From NCBI GenBank assembly GCA_003833075.1, contig RIAY01000019.1:1-43256 (forward strand): a stretch of DNA of 43,256 bases, written 5' to 3'. Position 1 is the stretch's first letter. The number at the start of each line of letters is the position of its first letter. Made by a program: the position numbers and the translations under genes. Source of the stretch: Muribaculaceae bacterium Isolate-036 (Harlan) (GTDB lineage: Bacteria > Bacteroidota > Bacteroidia > Bacteroidales > Muribaculaceae). Below the pieces are notes generated by a model. It made no database searches. It was not told where the DNA came from and saw only the letters and a list, made by a program, of their open reading frames with translations. Below, one piece after another: positions 9,165-16,830 of this stretch.

Positions 9165-9857
9165 ATGGAAACAGTCGTATTGATCATACTTCTTCTGGTG
9201 AGCCTCAGTTTTATACTGAAGCTCACCTTCCATCGCCCCGCCGGGGTTGCTGTTCTCAGCCTCTTGACAATGGCCTTCACTGTATTCATGACAGAATCCG
9301 CAAGCAGCCAGTCAAAGACAAGAATCGCAGACTGGCTGTCGCAACCGGAGCTGATGCTCGACACTTCGGTGGTTCTCACCATAGATGTCGCCTTCCAGAT
9401 ATGTTTCTGCATTCTCATGGCTTCAAGACTTTCAGGCACTCTTCGCGGGCTTCAATCCATTCTGCTCGAAATAACCTTGTGGATTCCCGGTCTCCTTCTG
9501 TTTCCGACCCTGTATTCGATGCTTGTGGCGATAATATTCTCGATGCCGGGTGCGGACTTCGATACCATTGGATGGATTTCCGGAGCTGCGGTGATGACGG
9601 CAACTCCGGTTCTTGCCTACGGACTGAAATTTATCCTTCCCGAAACCGATCTGAGGCTTGAGCTGATATTTTTAATAAACCTGCTCATCGCCACTCTGGG
9701 AATAGTCGCCACAGTCAACGGCAGAACAGCTGCCACCGGCACAAACAATGTGGAATGGCAGGCGCTCGCTGCCATATTTGCCATTATCATTTCAGGACTC
9801 TGCGCGGGATGGATATATTTCAGGGTCAGAAACTCAAAAAAAATCAATAATATATAA
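9165..9857 (+). CDS. hmuT: Polytopic membrane protein HmuT
   Basis: A 230-residue integral membrane protein with about seven hydrophobic stretches (near 3-20, 26-43, 68-87, 93-125, 135-155, 163-183, 197-218) and a short basic C-terminus (RVRNSKK). I recognise no catalytic motif. It is identified by its place between hmuS and the ExbB-like hmuU, as in hmuYRSTUV loci. The start follows the hmuS stop by 2 nt, so translation is probably coupled. It may form the inner-membrane part of a heme-processing or transport complex; this is inference. Confidence 0.72.
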   Translation: METVVLIILLLVSLSFILKLTFHRPAGVAVLSLLTMAFTVFMTESASSQSKTRIADWLSQPELMLDTSVVLTIDVAFQICFCILMASRLSGTLRGLQSILLEITLWIPGLLLFPTLYSMLVAIIFSMPGADFDTIGWISGAAVMTATPVLAYGLKFILPETDLRLELIFLINLLIATLGIVATVNGRTAATGTNNVEWQALAAIFAIIISGLCAGWIYFRVRNSKKINNI

Positions 9858-9867
9858 TTTCGACAAA

Positions 9868-10476
9868 ATGAACACAATATCAAACATCCTCTATTGGATT
9901 TCAACAGGGCTGCTGGTTCCTGTTATCGTGCTGCTGATATTTTTCTTTATCAGGGCAATCATTCTTATCGGAGTTTTCTTCGGACAGTATATGGGGCACA
10001 AAAAAACCGTCTCTTATCTGTATCCTCTGATAAAAAGTCTGACACCGGGCGATAATGACGCTATTGAAAAGTGCCACGCCACGAAAGAGAAATCCGTTGT
10101 CGCGTCTTATGCGAAACGGATAATCGAGAACAAAGGCAACCGCCCTAAAATCGAATTGCTGCTGTCTGAATATGAACTTGACGCCAACAAAGAAATCGCC
10201 ACATCAAAAGTGCTTGCCAAGATGGGACCGATACTCGGTCTCATGGGAACACTCATACCAATGGGTCCCGCGCTTGTCGGACTCGCTTCAGGCGACATAG
10301 CCTCCATGGCATACAACATGCAGGTGGCGTTCGCAACAACAGTTGTCGGACTCGTTGTCAGCGCAGTAGGTTTCGTCACACAGCAGATGAAGGAACGGTG
10401 GGCAGTGGCAAACACTACAATTCTGGAATATCTTTCAGATGTTATCGAACAAACCTCTAACAGCAATGCGGCATGA
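9868..10476 (+). CDS. hmuU: MotA/TolQ/ExbB-family proton-channel protein HmuU
   Basis: A 202-residue inner-membrane protein with the ExbB/TolQ layout: one N-terminal helix (about 12-35), a cytoplasmic loop, then two helices (about 114-136 and 147-170). The segment KVLAKMGPILGLMGTLIPMGPAL is the family signature, and the paired helix carries VAFATTVVGLVVSAVGFV. A longer open frame starts at 9748 inside hmuT, but ATG 9868 gives the family-typical N-terminus and follows the hmuT stop by 10 nt. It probably works with HmuV and drives HmuR by the proton gradient (inference). It overlaps hmuV by ATGA. Confidence 0.85.
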   Translation: MNTISNILYWISTGLLVPVIVLLIFFFIRAIILIGVFFGQYMGHKKTVSYLYPLIKSLTPGDNDAIEKCHATKEKSVVASYAKRIIENKGNRPKIELLLSEYELDANKEIATSKVLAKMGPILGLMGTLIPMGPALVGLASGDIASMAYNMQVAFATTVVGLVVSAVGFVTQQMKERWAVANTTILEYLSDVIEQTSNSNAA

Positions 10477-10802
10477 GAAGACGACGTTCATTACTTCGCA
10501 AGGGTGAGGATTCTGATCCGATGAGTGTGGTCAGCAATCTTTTTGATGTCGCCATGGTCTTTGCCGTAGCACTTATGGTCGCGCTCGTAAGCAGATACAA
10601 CATGACGGAAATGTTTTCGCAGGAAGATTTCACAATGGTGAAAAATCCCGGCAAAGACAATATGGAAATCATCACCAAAGAGGGTGAGAAAATCAACAGA
10701 TATACCCCTTCGGAAGATTCAGACCCCTCCTCCGGCAAAGGGAAACGTGTCGGTGTTGCCTATGAGCTCGAGAACGGAGACATCATCTACGTTCCGGAAT
10801 GA
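10473..10802 (+). CDS. hmuV: DUF2149 protein HmuV, ExbD-like partner
   Basis: A 109-residue protein with an Arg-rich N-terminus (MRRRRSLLRK), one membrane helix (about 23-41, LFDVAMVFAVALMVALVS) and a hydrophilic domain that would face the periplasm. This ExbD/TolR-like plan and the ATGA overlap with hmuU suggest an ExbB/ExbD-type pair. The family is DUF2149, known as HmuV in hmu operons. Its last 20 nt overlap tail-to-tail with ispG on the other strand, so there is no room for a terminator between the two operons. Confidence 0.82.
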   Translation: MRRRRSLLRKGEDSDPMSVVSNLFDVAMVFAVALMVALVSRYNMTEMFSQEDFTMVKNPGKDNMEIITKEGEKINRYTPSEDSDPSSGKGKRVGVAYELENGDIIYVPE

Positions 10803-12417
10803 CCATATCCGGTCGGTCGGAACGAATCAGGTCTATCAGTGCCGGAAGAGCTTCCTCCGCCGGAATATTCTTCTTGATCAGGTCCTTGCCACGGTAAATA
10901 CTTACCCTGCCGGGACCTGCTCCGACATATCCGTAATCGGCATCCGCCATCTCACCGGGACCGTTAACTATACACCCCATGACTCCGATCTTGAGTCCCT
11001 TCATTTCCCGTGTCGCCTCTTTTACCTCCTTCAATGTCTTCTGCAGATCGAAAAGCGTGCGTCCGCAACTCGGACAGGCGATATATTCCGTCTTCGACAT
11101 ACGCAGACGCGTAGCCTGCAGAATGCCCAATTCAAGATCGGCAAGCACGGCATCGTCAAAGTTGGAATCAACAACCTCTATGCCGCTTGCATATCCGTTG
11201 AGAAGCAGAAAACCGAAATCAGCTCCCGCTTTCACGCGCAAGATATCAATATCCTTGTCGTCATATTCAAGGCTGACGACTATCGGGTTGGTATAACCGG
11301 CGGCGACAAACCTGTCGATATATGACATTATCTCGGCAGGTGCGTTTATATGACGGGATTTTATTACAAGAGGTCCTGAAAATTCCGGATTTTTCACAGG
11401 CATAGAGGCATCCGCGAGAAAGAATATGTCATCGGGACTGTCGGCATGCATCGAAACAATCCTGTCTTCAAAACCTTTGACCTTACGCAGCCGGTCGCGG
11501 GATGCTCCCGGAAGGACATTCGAAGGTTCCTGAATGTGCGGATGCCCCTCTCTTGAAGCTATATGGTCACGCAACGTTATCGCAACAGGAATCTCGTTCT
11601 CGGGAGGCTCGCTCAAAGACACGCGGATTGTGTCGCCGATACCCTCGGCAAGCAACGCCCCTATGCCGACTGCGCTTTTGATTCTGCCGTCTTCCGCGTC
11701 TCCAGCTTCTGTAACTCCAAGATGCAAGGGGTAGGTCATCCCGTTCTCCGCCATCCGCTTCACGAGCAGTCTTACGGTTTCCACCATCACGGAGGTGTTG
11801 GAAGCTTTGACGGAAATAACGACATCTCTGAAATCCACCTTACTGCATACGTCAAGAAACTCCATGACCGATTCCACCATACCTGCCGGAGTGTCGCCAT
11901 AACGGCTCATTATACGGTCTGACAATGAACCGTGATTGACTCCCAGTCGCACTGCCGTTCCGTTCTCTTTACAGAGTCTGAGGAAAGGTACAAGAGTTTC
12001 TTCAATCTTGCCGATTTCCGAAGCATATTCCTCATCTGTAAATTCGAGTTTTCGGAATGTACGTGCCGCATCAACGAAATTTCCGGGGTTGATTCTTACC
12101 TTATCTGCCGTAGACGCTGCCTCGAAAGCGGCTTTGGGATTGAAATGGACATCTGCTGAAACTGGAAACGAATACCCTTTTTTTCTTATAAGCTCCCTAA
12201 TTTCCCCCAAAGATAATGCCTCCCGCACTCCTTGTGTGGTGAAACGCACGAGCTCACCGCCCGCCTCGGCAATCCTTATCGCCTGTTCGGCACTATCCTC
12301 CACGGCATTTGTATCTGTATTTGCCATGGACTGTATGACCACACGGTTTGAGCCGCCGATTCCTATGCAACCGACTTTTACCTCATGGGTATCGCGTCTT
12401 TGATAATTGTACAGCAT
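10783..12417 (-). CDS. ispG: 4-hydroxy-3-methylbut-2-enyl diphosphate synthase
   Basis: Iron-sulfur enzyme of the MEP isoprenoid pathway; it converts MEcPP to HMBPP. At 544 residues it is the long form found in Bacteroidetes, Chlamydia and plants, with an inserted domain between the TIM barrel and the cluster domain; the E. coli form is about 372. The barrel starts at the N-terminus (VKVGCIGIGGSNRVVIQSM). The [4Fe-4S] ligands are C448 and C451 (CPSC) and C482 (GCIVNGPGE), with conserved E489. It is the last gene of the rluA-PAP2-ispG unit, and its 3' end overlaps hmuV by 20 nt. Confidence 0.96.
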   Translation of the reverse strand: MLYNYQRRDTHEVKVGCIGIGGSNRVVIQSMANTDTNAVEDSAEQAIRIAEAGGELVRFTTQGVREALSLGEIRELIRKKGYSFPVSADVHFNPKAAFEAASTADKVRINPGNFVDAARTFRKLEFTDEEYASEIGKIEETLVPFLRLCKENGTAVRLGVNHGSLSDRIMSRYGDTPAGMVESVMEFLDVCSKVDFRDVVISVKASNTSVMVETVRLLVKRMAENGMTYPLHLGVTEAGDAEDGRIKSAVGIGALLAEGIGDTIRVSLSEPPENEIPVAITLRDHIASREGHPHIQEPSNVLPGASRDRLRKVKGFEDRIVSMHADSPDDIFFLADASMPVKNPEFSGPLVIKSRHINAPAEIMSYIDRFVAAGYTNPIVVSLEYDDKDIDILRVKAGADFGFLLLNGYASGIEVVDSNFDDAVLADLELGILQATRLRMSKTEYIACPSCGRTLFDLQKTLKEVKEATREMKGLKIGVMGCIVNGPGEMADADYGYVGAGPGRVSIYRGKDLIKKNIPAEEALPALIDLIRSDRPDMVIPERR

Positions 12418-12481
12418 ATGTATATTATAGCAATCTCTTTATGATTTTTAAGCTGCCTGATTCAGCAGCTTCTCCCAAGAT

Positions 12482-13261
12482 TTATAACAATGTCATCAGA
12501 ATGACCGAAAGAAAACCGACAGCATAACCGGCAATAACCTGCCATGCGGTGTGACGACCTAACCACACCCGTGCCGTACCAAGTATTCCGGAAAGTCCTA
12601 TGGCAATAAGCAGCCATAGAAATGCGCCATCCTGCGGAAGTCCGTCGCGTATTATACGTATCAGCAATGCAACAACTCCGGCAACTCCGGCAGCATGTGC
12701 TGAAATCTTCCATCTGAAATTTATCAGCAGGTTTATCGCTCCGGCCACGGCGCCTCCTCCGAAAAACATCACAAGCCACATAGGCGCGCCTTTATACCAC
12801 ATGAACACCCCCGCTGCGGCAAGACACAATATCGAGATTATATACGGAATAACCCGCTCCTTGCGCCCGTTAAGCCCGACATCCGTTACAAGTCCCATGC
12901 GTTTTAACAGCAGGACAAGCAATGCCGGCACTGCCACCGTGAATGCCAAGGTGACAAGCGTAAACACAAGTTTCACCGAATATGGTGTGAAATCCAGAAT
13001 CGACAGATTGAATGCAAGCAAAACGCCGTATACAGGCATAAGCAACGGAACGAGTGCCCAGGAAAGGAATGTTGCCGAGCCATCGGCGAAACGTTCACTC
13101 ACCGAAGGAAGGGAACTGACCTCCGGTTCATTTTTTTTCTCTTCTTTATTGTCTTTCTCTTCCGTACGGTCGTTTTGGGGATCAACCGTCATTTCTTCCT
13201 TTTCATCAACTTCCTCTTCAAGGAGCGATTCGGGATAATATGATGATGTGTCAAGTTTCAT
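12482..13261 (-). CDS. PAP2-like membrane phosphatase, atypical active site
   Basis: A 259-residue integral membrane protein. The first 60 residues are highly charged (Glu/Lys/Asp) and probably cytosolic, followed by about six hydrophobic segments. The PAP2 (lipid phosphatase) motifs are recognisable but altered: SAHAAG (187-192) in place of PSGH, and ARVWLGRHTAWQ (230-241) in place of SRxxxxxHxxxD, keeping R231 and H237 but with Q241 where Asp is usual. It may act on polyprenyl or other lipid phosphates, or may have lost catalysis. It lies 3 nt after the pseudouridine synthase and 64 nt before ispG. Confidence 0.7.
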   Translation of the reverse strand: MKLDTSSYYPESLLEEEVDEKEEMTVDPQNDRTEEKDNKEEKKNEPEVSSLPSVSERFADGSATFLSWALVPLLMPVYGVLLAFNLSILDFTPYSVKLVFTLVTLAFTVAVPALLVLLLKRMGLVTDVGLNGRKERVIPYIISILCLAAAGVFMWYKGAPMWLVMFFGGGAVAGAINLLINFRWKISAHAAGVAGVVALLIRIIRDGLPQDGAFLWLLIAIGLSGILGTARVWLGRHTAWQVIAGYAVGFLSVILMTLL

Positions 13262-13264
13262 TGT

Positions 13265-14197
13265 CTATTTCATTTGGCGACGTATTGCCGCAGCGAATTT
13301 TGGAGGTATCGGAGTTTCGAAATTCATATCCTTCCGCGTGACAGGATGTGCGAAACGAAGTGTCCTGGCATGCAATGCAAGACGATGGATAGGACTTTTG
13401 GTCGCTCCGTATTTCTTGTCTCCGGCAATCGGATGTCCGAGTTGTTTAGCATGCACCCGGATCTGATTCTTACGCCCTGTGTCAAGTGAGAACTGTGCGA
13501 GAGTGAATCCGTTTCCCCTGCCTACTACCTCATAATGGGTCACAGCAATACGGCCCTCATCCGGATTGTCTGTGGCGTATACCACAAACTGCGAGTTTTC
13601 GGCAAGACGGCTTTTCACAAATCCTTTGTCCTGTTCGAGATTTCCCTCAAGAACCGCGACATACAGACGTTCAAGAATAATATTGTTCCAGTTGTGGCGA
13701 AGCACATTCTGAGCCTCCTCAGACTTGGCGAACATCATGAGTCCGGAAGTATCACGGTCGAGGCGATGCACTATGAAAAGCTTGTTACGGGGATTGACAC
13801 CTTTTACATAGTTACGTAGAATCTCGTAGGCATTATCCTCTTTTTTATGGCTCAATGTGGGAACTGACAGAAGTCCGTACCCTTTGTTGATCACGAGCAC
13901 ATCATCATCTTCATAAACAATCTCTATCCGGTGGTGATGAAACTCAGGAAAAGGTCGGGTGGAATTGAACTCTACGACAGCACCTGGCTTAACCTCTGCG
14001 TCAAACGCCTTGGTCACGGTTCCGTTCAGCTTAAGATGACCGTATTTCATCCATTTCTTTATATCGCCACGCTTTGAATCCGGACGCATATTGATCAGGA
14101 ACTCCATAAGAGGCAATGAAGAGTCCCCTCGGTTTTCCCATGCAAAAATTCGGTCTTCCTTAAATCCACGCTTGTTTCTGTCTCCGTATGATGCCAT
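13265..14197 (-). CDS. RluA-family 23S rRNA/tRNA pseudouridine synthase
   Basis: A 310-residue RNA pseudouridine synthase. An S4-like RNA-binding region (about 30-80) precedes the catalytic domain with HRLDRDTSG, whose D147 is the expected nucleophile, and GRKNQIRVHAKQLGHPIAGD near the C-terminus. Which uridine it modifies (RluC, RluD or another specificity) cannot be told. I prefer ATG 14197 (MASYGDRNKRG). In-frame starts upstream, for example ATG at 14254, would add a hydrophobic, AT-rich stretch (IKNGTLLLINKWLLK) unlike the family, inside the predicted leader. It is first of a three-gene unit with PAP2 and ispG. Confidence 0.88.
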   Translation of the reverse strand: MASYGDRNKRGFKEDRIFAWENRGDSSLPLMEFLINMRPDSKRGDIKKWMKYGHLKLNGTVTKAFDAEVKPGAVVEFNSTRPFPEFHHHRIEIVYEDDDVLVINKGYGLLSVPTLSHKKEDNAYEILRNYVKGVNPRNKLFIVHRLDRDTSGLMMFAKSEEAQNVLRHNWNNIILERLYVAVLEGNLEQDKGFVKSRLAENSQFVVYATDNPDEGRIAVTHYEVVGRGNGFTLAQFSLDTGRKNQIRVHAKQLGHPIAGDKKYGATKSPIHRLALHARTLRFAHPVTRKDMNFETPIPPKFAAAIRRQMK

Positions 14198-14329
14198 CAA
14201 ATTAATTTTTAACAACCACTTATTTATTAACAATAAAGTACCGTTTTTTATCATCGGCACCGACCTGTTGTGTCAGATCCTATATGAAGTGATTTAGAGT
14301 GTGTTTAAACCATTTCTATATCCGACTTG

Positions 14330-14337
14330 CAAATTTA
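14330..14337 (-). promoter_or_regulatory. -7 element for the rluA-PAP2-ispG operon
   Basis: On the minus strand TAAATTTG (14337-14330) is a full -7 match. The -33 region is weak. The predicted leader is about 125 nt and contains the in-frame upstream ATG at 14254. Confidence 0.5.
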
Positions 14338-14407
14338 GTCATTTTTTCCCAACACACATAAAAAGATACATATTATTGGCGTCCGCGGATGATCGGCAGA
14401 CGTATCA

Positions 14408-14516
14408 GAGGCTTTTTAATAGCCCGCCATGCTCCCTCTTCAACTCGTGAAAACACCTCATAAAATCCTCTCAATTAACCACACAATTAAATTTAAGAAC
14501 TTGTTTAAACAGTTGA
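14408..14516 (+). repeat. Truncated copy of an intergenic palindromic repeat
   Basis: This stretch aligns in the same orientation with the second half of the element at 14792-14975. The shared blocks, in order, are ATAGC..GC.ATG, ACTCG.TGAAAAC, CATAAAA, CTC, CCACA and ATTAAATTT, ending in a TTTAAACAGTT block. The first half is missing and it has diverged substantially. It ends in a near-palindrome around GTTTAAAC (14501-14508). Confidence 0.5.
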
Positions 14517-14517
14517 A

Positions 14518-14703
14518 CTCGTCTTGACTTATTTACGAAAGCTAAAATAATGATATCATTGATTCTTTTCTAACCCAAACGGATCTTTCCGGTTGTCTTC
14601 ACACCTTTCATCACCGCCAGCCGTAAGGTTGCCGGCTCTTCGAGTGGCTAAAACTCCTCGGAAATATCTCACTGATGTCAAGAAAAAAATATGTCAAGAC
14701 GAG
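14518..14703. repeat. Element bounded by 11-bp inverted repeats
   Basis: CTCGTCTTGAC (14518-14528) is matched by the perfect inverted copy GTCAAGACGAG (14693-14703). Between them lie smaller hairpins: AGCCG (14619-14623) with CGGCT (14633-14637), and GAGT (14642-14645) with ACTC (14653-14656). No open frame of any size is present. A MITE-like or structured-RNA element is possible. Confidence 0.4.
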
Positions 14704-14741
14704 GTCAGTTTCTAAATATTATAACTAAATTTACGCAAAAT

Positions 14742-14776
14742 AAAAAAAGTCTATCTCTTTTCACAAAGAAATAGAC
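14742..14776 (-). terminator. Orphan minus-strand terminator
   Basis: GTCTAT (14749-14754) and ATAGAC (14771-14776) with inner TTT/AAA pairing form a hairpin. On the minus strand it is followed directly by a run of T (plus-strand A run ending at 14747). No minus-strand gene lies upstream of it, because the next gene on that side is plus-strand. It would terminate an unannotated minus-strand transcript, or be a relic. Confidence 0.45.
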
Positions 14777-14791
14777 CGAAACCTTAATCTT

Positions 14792-14975
14792 AGAGCTTGT
14801 TTAAAAATAAAAGTGAATTTGGGGACGTAGGCTTGGAGCAGGTTTCTTCTTGAGGTGAAGGAGCATAGCGGGCTATGTGACCGATGAGACTCGGTGAAAA
14901 CAACCATAAAAGACCTCAAGGAAGCCACAAGATTCACTATATAAAAAATTTCGAATTAAATTTAAACAGTTTCTT
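14792..14975. repeat. Full copy of an intergenic repeat with nested palindromes
   Basis: A 184-nt element built of nested inverted repeats. GTTTAAA (14799-14805) pairs with TTTAAAC (14961-14967), AGTGAAT (14812-14818) with ATTCACT (14932-14938), and CTTGAGGT (14849-14856) with ACCTCAAG (14913-14920). Inside are two small hairpins, CATAG/CTATG (14864-14877) and CCGA/TCGG (14881-14894). A truncated relative lies at 14408-14516. This could be a non-autonomous mobile repeat or a structured RNA. No ORF is present. Confidence 0.6.
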
Positions 14976-15087
14976 AATTTAATACTATGAAAAACACATT
15001 ACAAATGTTACAAAATAATTCACATATTCTGAAAATATTTCTTTTCCCGAATCGTTTGAATTACATTTATTAACCACGAATGCCAAT

Positions 15088-16392
15088 ATGGAGAAACTAT
15101 ACCAGTATTTATGGAGACACCGCATGCTGGGGCGCAAACTGAAACTTGATAACGGAACGGCTGTGGAGATTATTTCACCGGGTTTAATGAACCGAGATGC
15201 CGGTCCGGATTTCTCCAATGCGAGAATACGCATAGGGGATACCGAATGGGCTGGAAATGTAGAGATACACGTACATGCGTCTGACTGGTACAGACACGGG
15301 CATGACACTAATCCGGTATATGACTCCGTATTGCTTCACGTGGTGGCAATCAATGACAGGCGAGTGACACGCTCCGACGGAAGCGAGATTCCTCAGCTTA
15401 CGGCAACATTCCCGGAAAGCTTCTTCAGAATGTATTCCACGCTTTGTGACAATATCGAGGGCATCAGATGCAACAAATGCATAAGTTTCATTCCACCTCT
15501 TACGATAACCGACTGTCTTGAATCGCTTGCAATCGAGCGAATGCAGACCAAAGCCTCAAGAATAATCAACGAACTCAATAATTCCGGAGGTGACTGGGAA
15601 AGGACCTGCTTCATAACTCTCGCCCGCGCATTAGGCTTCGGACTGAACAGCGAACCATTCGAAATTCTTGCAAGATCTATTCCGTTGGGATATATACTTA
15701 GACACGCCGACAATCTACAGCAGCTGGAGGCTATACTTTTCGGACAAGCAGGAATGCTTGACACTTCTATACATATATTTGATGAATATTATCAACTCCT
15801 CTGTCGCGAGTATTATTTCCTTGCGAGAAAATACAATCTGCGCCCAATGAAACGTGAGCTATGGAAATATGCCAGAACACGCCCGCAGAATTTTCCACAT
15901 CGGCGCATCGCGATTCTTGCAAAAGCGCTTCACGGCGGTTTCTCGCTTATGTCGAGAGTGATTGCAGCCAACGGCAAGACTGAAGAGTCACGCGCAATTC
16001 TGCAATGGGAACTCGAAGGATACTGGCTTGATCATTCGGACTTTGACATAACTCAGCCTCAATCTCCTTCGGCTTTGGGACATGCAAGCACTGACCTGCT
16101 TCTGATAAACCTCATCGCGCCATTGCTTTATGCGTACGGAGCGACACACGGCGAGCCGGAACTGGCTGAGAACGGCTTAGAATTATGGAGAAAACTTCCA
16201 CCGGAAAAGAACATGTTTATAAGACAATGGAGACAGGAAGGGATAGGATGCGAAGATGCTATGCGCAGTCAGGCACTACTGCAACTCAGGAAAGAATACT
16301 GCGATGCCGGACGCTGCCTGGACTGCAGAATAGGACATTGGTTGCTCAGACATAACGCCAGAGACATCCAATTTCACGAGAATATTCGTTAA
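15088..16392 (+). CDS. DUF2851 family protein
   Basis: A 434-residue cytosolic protein of DUF2851, common in Bacteroidetes and without an established activity. Conserved features are AGPDFSNARI (about 38-47) and GNVEIHVHASDWYRHGH (about 56-72), followed by YDSVLLHVV. The spacing of the PD and VEIH elements resembles a PD-(D/E)XK nuclease core; this is my inference from the motif alone. The C-terminus has a Cys cluster (CDAGRCLDC), which could bind metal. It stands alone, with repeats upstream and a small-RNA candidate downstream. I see no strong promoter consensus before it. Confidence 0.82.
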   Translation: MEKLYQYLWRHRMLGRKLKLDNGTAVEIISPGLMNRDAGPDFSNARIRIGDTEWAGNVEIHVHASDWYRHGHDTNPVYDSVLLHVVAINDRRVTRSDGSEIPQLTATFPESFFRMYSTLCDNIEGIRCNKCISFIPPLTITDCLESLAIERMQTKASRIINELNNSGGDWERTCFITLARALGFGLNSEPFEILARSIPLGYILRHADNLQQLEAILFGQAGMLDTSIHIFDEYYQLLCREYYFLARKYNLRPMKRELWKYARTRPQNFPHRRIAILAKALHGGFSLMSRVIAANGKTEESRAILQWELEGYWLDHSDFDITQPQSPSALGHASTDLLLINLIAPLLYAYGATHGEPELAENGLELWRKLPPEKNMFIRQWRQEGIGCEDAMRSQALLQLRKEYCDAGRCLDCRIGHWLLRHNARDIQFHENIR

Positions 16393-16451
16393 AATATCAC
16401 AAAGACATAAAAATTATCGTTTAAATATTTTTTTGTCACAATAATTTATAT

Positions 16452-16459
16452 TAACTTTG
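16452..16459 (+). promoter_or_regulatory. -7 element of a short intergenic transcript
   Basis: TAACTTTG follows an AT-rich tract containing TTTG at 16432-16435 (16-nt spacing, shorter than the usual 19-21). Transcription would start near 16466. Confidence 0.5.
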
Positions 16460-16465
16460 CAGCGT

Positions 16466-16529
16466 GTTTTTCATGGTATTAGATTTAAGGTTAGAGGATT
16501 AGTTGTCGGGAGACAATTAATCTTTTTTT
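16466..16529 (+). ncRNA. Short RNA or leader with a mini-ORF ending in its terminator
   Basis: A predicted transcript of about 64 nt. It contains a 9-codon ORF (MVLDLRLED, 16473-16502) whose stop codon lies in the 5' arm of a terminator hairpin: GATTAgTTGTC (16497-16507) pairs with GACAATTAATC (16512-16522), followed by T7. This arrangement recalls an attenuator leader peptide, but no plus-strand gene follows. A small stable RNA is the alternative. The sequence feels familiar from other Bacteroidales intergenic regions, but I cannot name a family. Confidence 0.5.
16497..16529 (+). terminator. Intrinsic terminator of the short transcript
   Basis: An 11-position hairpin with a GGGA loop is followed by seven T (16523-16529). 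It overlaps the end of the mini-ORF. Confidence 0.75.
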
Positions 16530-16595
16530 ATTCAGCACATTACACATCAATACTATATAAAAGATGCTCCTCCGGCGGATTATTTAATAAGATAT

Positions 16596-16641
16596 GGCGG
16601 TGTGTCAAAATTGATAAAATTTGACACACCGCCTTTATTTT
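16596..16641 (+). terminator. Second strong terminator-like hairpin
   Basis: GGCGGTGTGTCAAA (16596-16609) and TTTGACACACCGCC (16620-16633) form a perfect 14-bp stem with a 10-nt loop, followed by TTTATTTT. It lies about 65 nt after the first terminator. It could be a backup terminator, or end a second transcript. Confidence 0.7.
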
Positions 16642-16685
16642 AGCCGGATGGCGAGGATGCTGTCAGAGTGGTCCGGATGGTAGGC

Positions 16686-16747
16686 GGCTGAATGTGAGGC
16701 TGAAGGGAGTTGACTTTCGTCAATGACCGAAGCCGAATCATTCAGCC
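16686..16747. other. 62-nt nested hairpin of unknown role
   Basis: GGCTGAATG (16686-16694) pairs perfectly with CATTCAGCC (16739-16747). Inside, GGCT (16698-16701) pairs with AGCC (16731-16734), and GTTGAC (16709-16714) with GTCAAT (16719-16724) around a TTTC loop. No U-tract follows on either strand, so it is not a standard terminator. It lies beyond the 3' end of queA and could be an RNA structure or a repetitive palindrome. Confidence 0.5.
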
Positions 16748-16830
16748 AACGACCCAGACGGGCTATTATGACACATCCTCATTACAATTCTTTACGCCTT
16801 TCAGGCAATTACATATCTTAGCGCTATTTA

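Noticed and set aside
9748..9867. Upstream extension of the HmuU frame
   Set aside because: It lies inside hmuT, and the added residues do not look like the ExbB N-terminus. ATG 9868 gives the expected protein.
14300..15087. CRISPR array or insertion sequence in the repeat region
   Set aside because: There are no regularly spaced direct repeats, no cas genes and no transposase frame. The repeats are palindromic and few.
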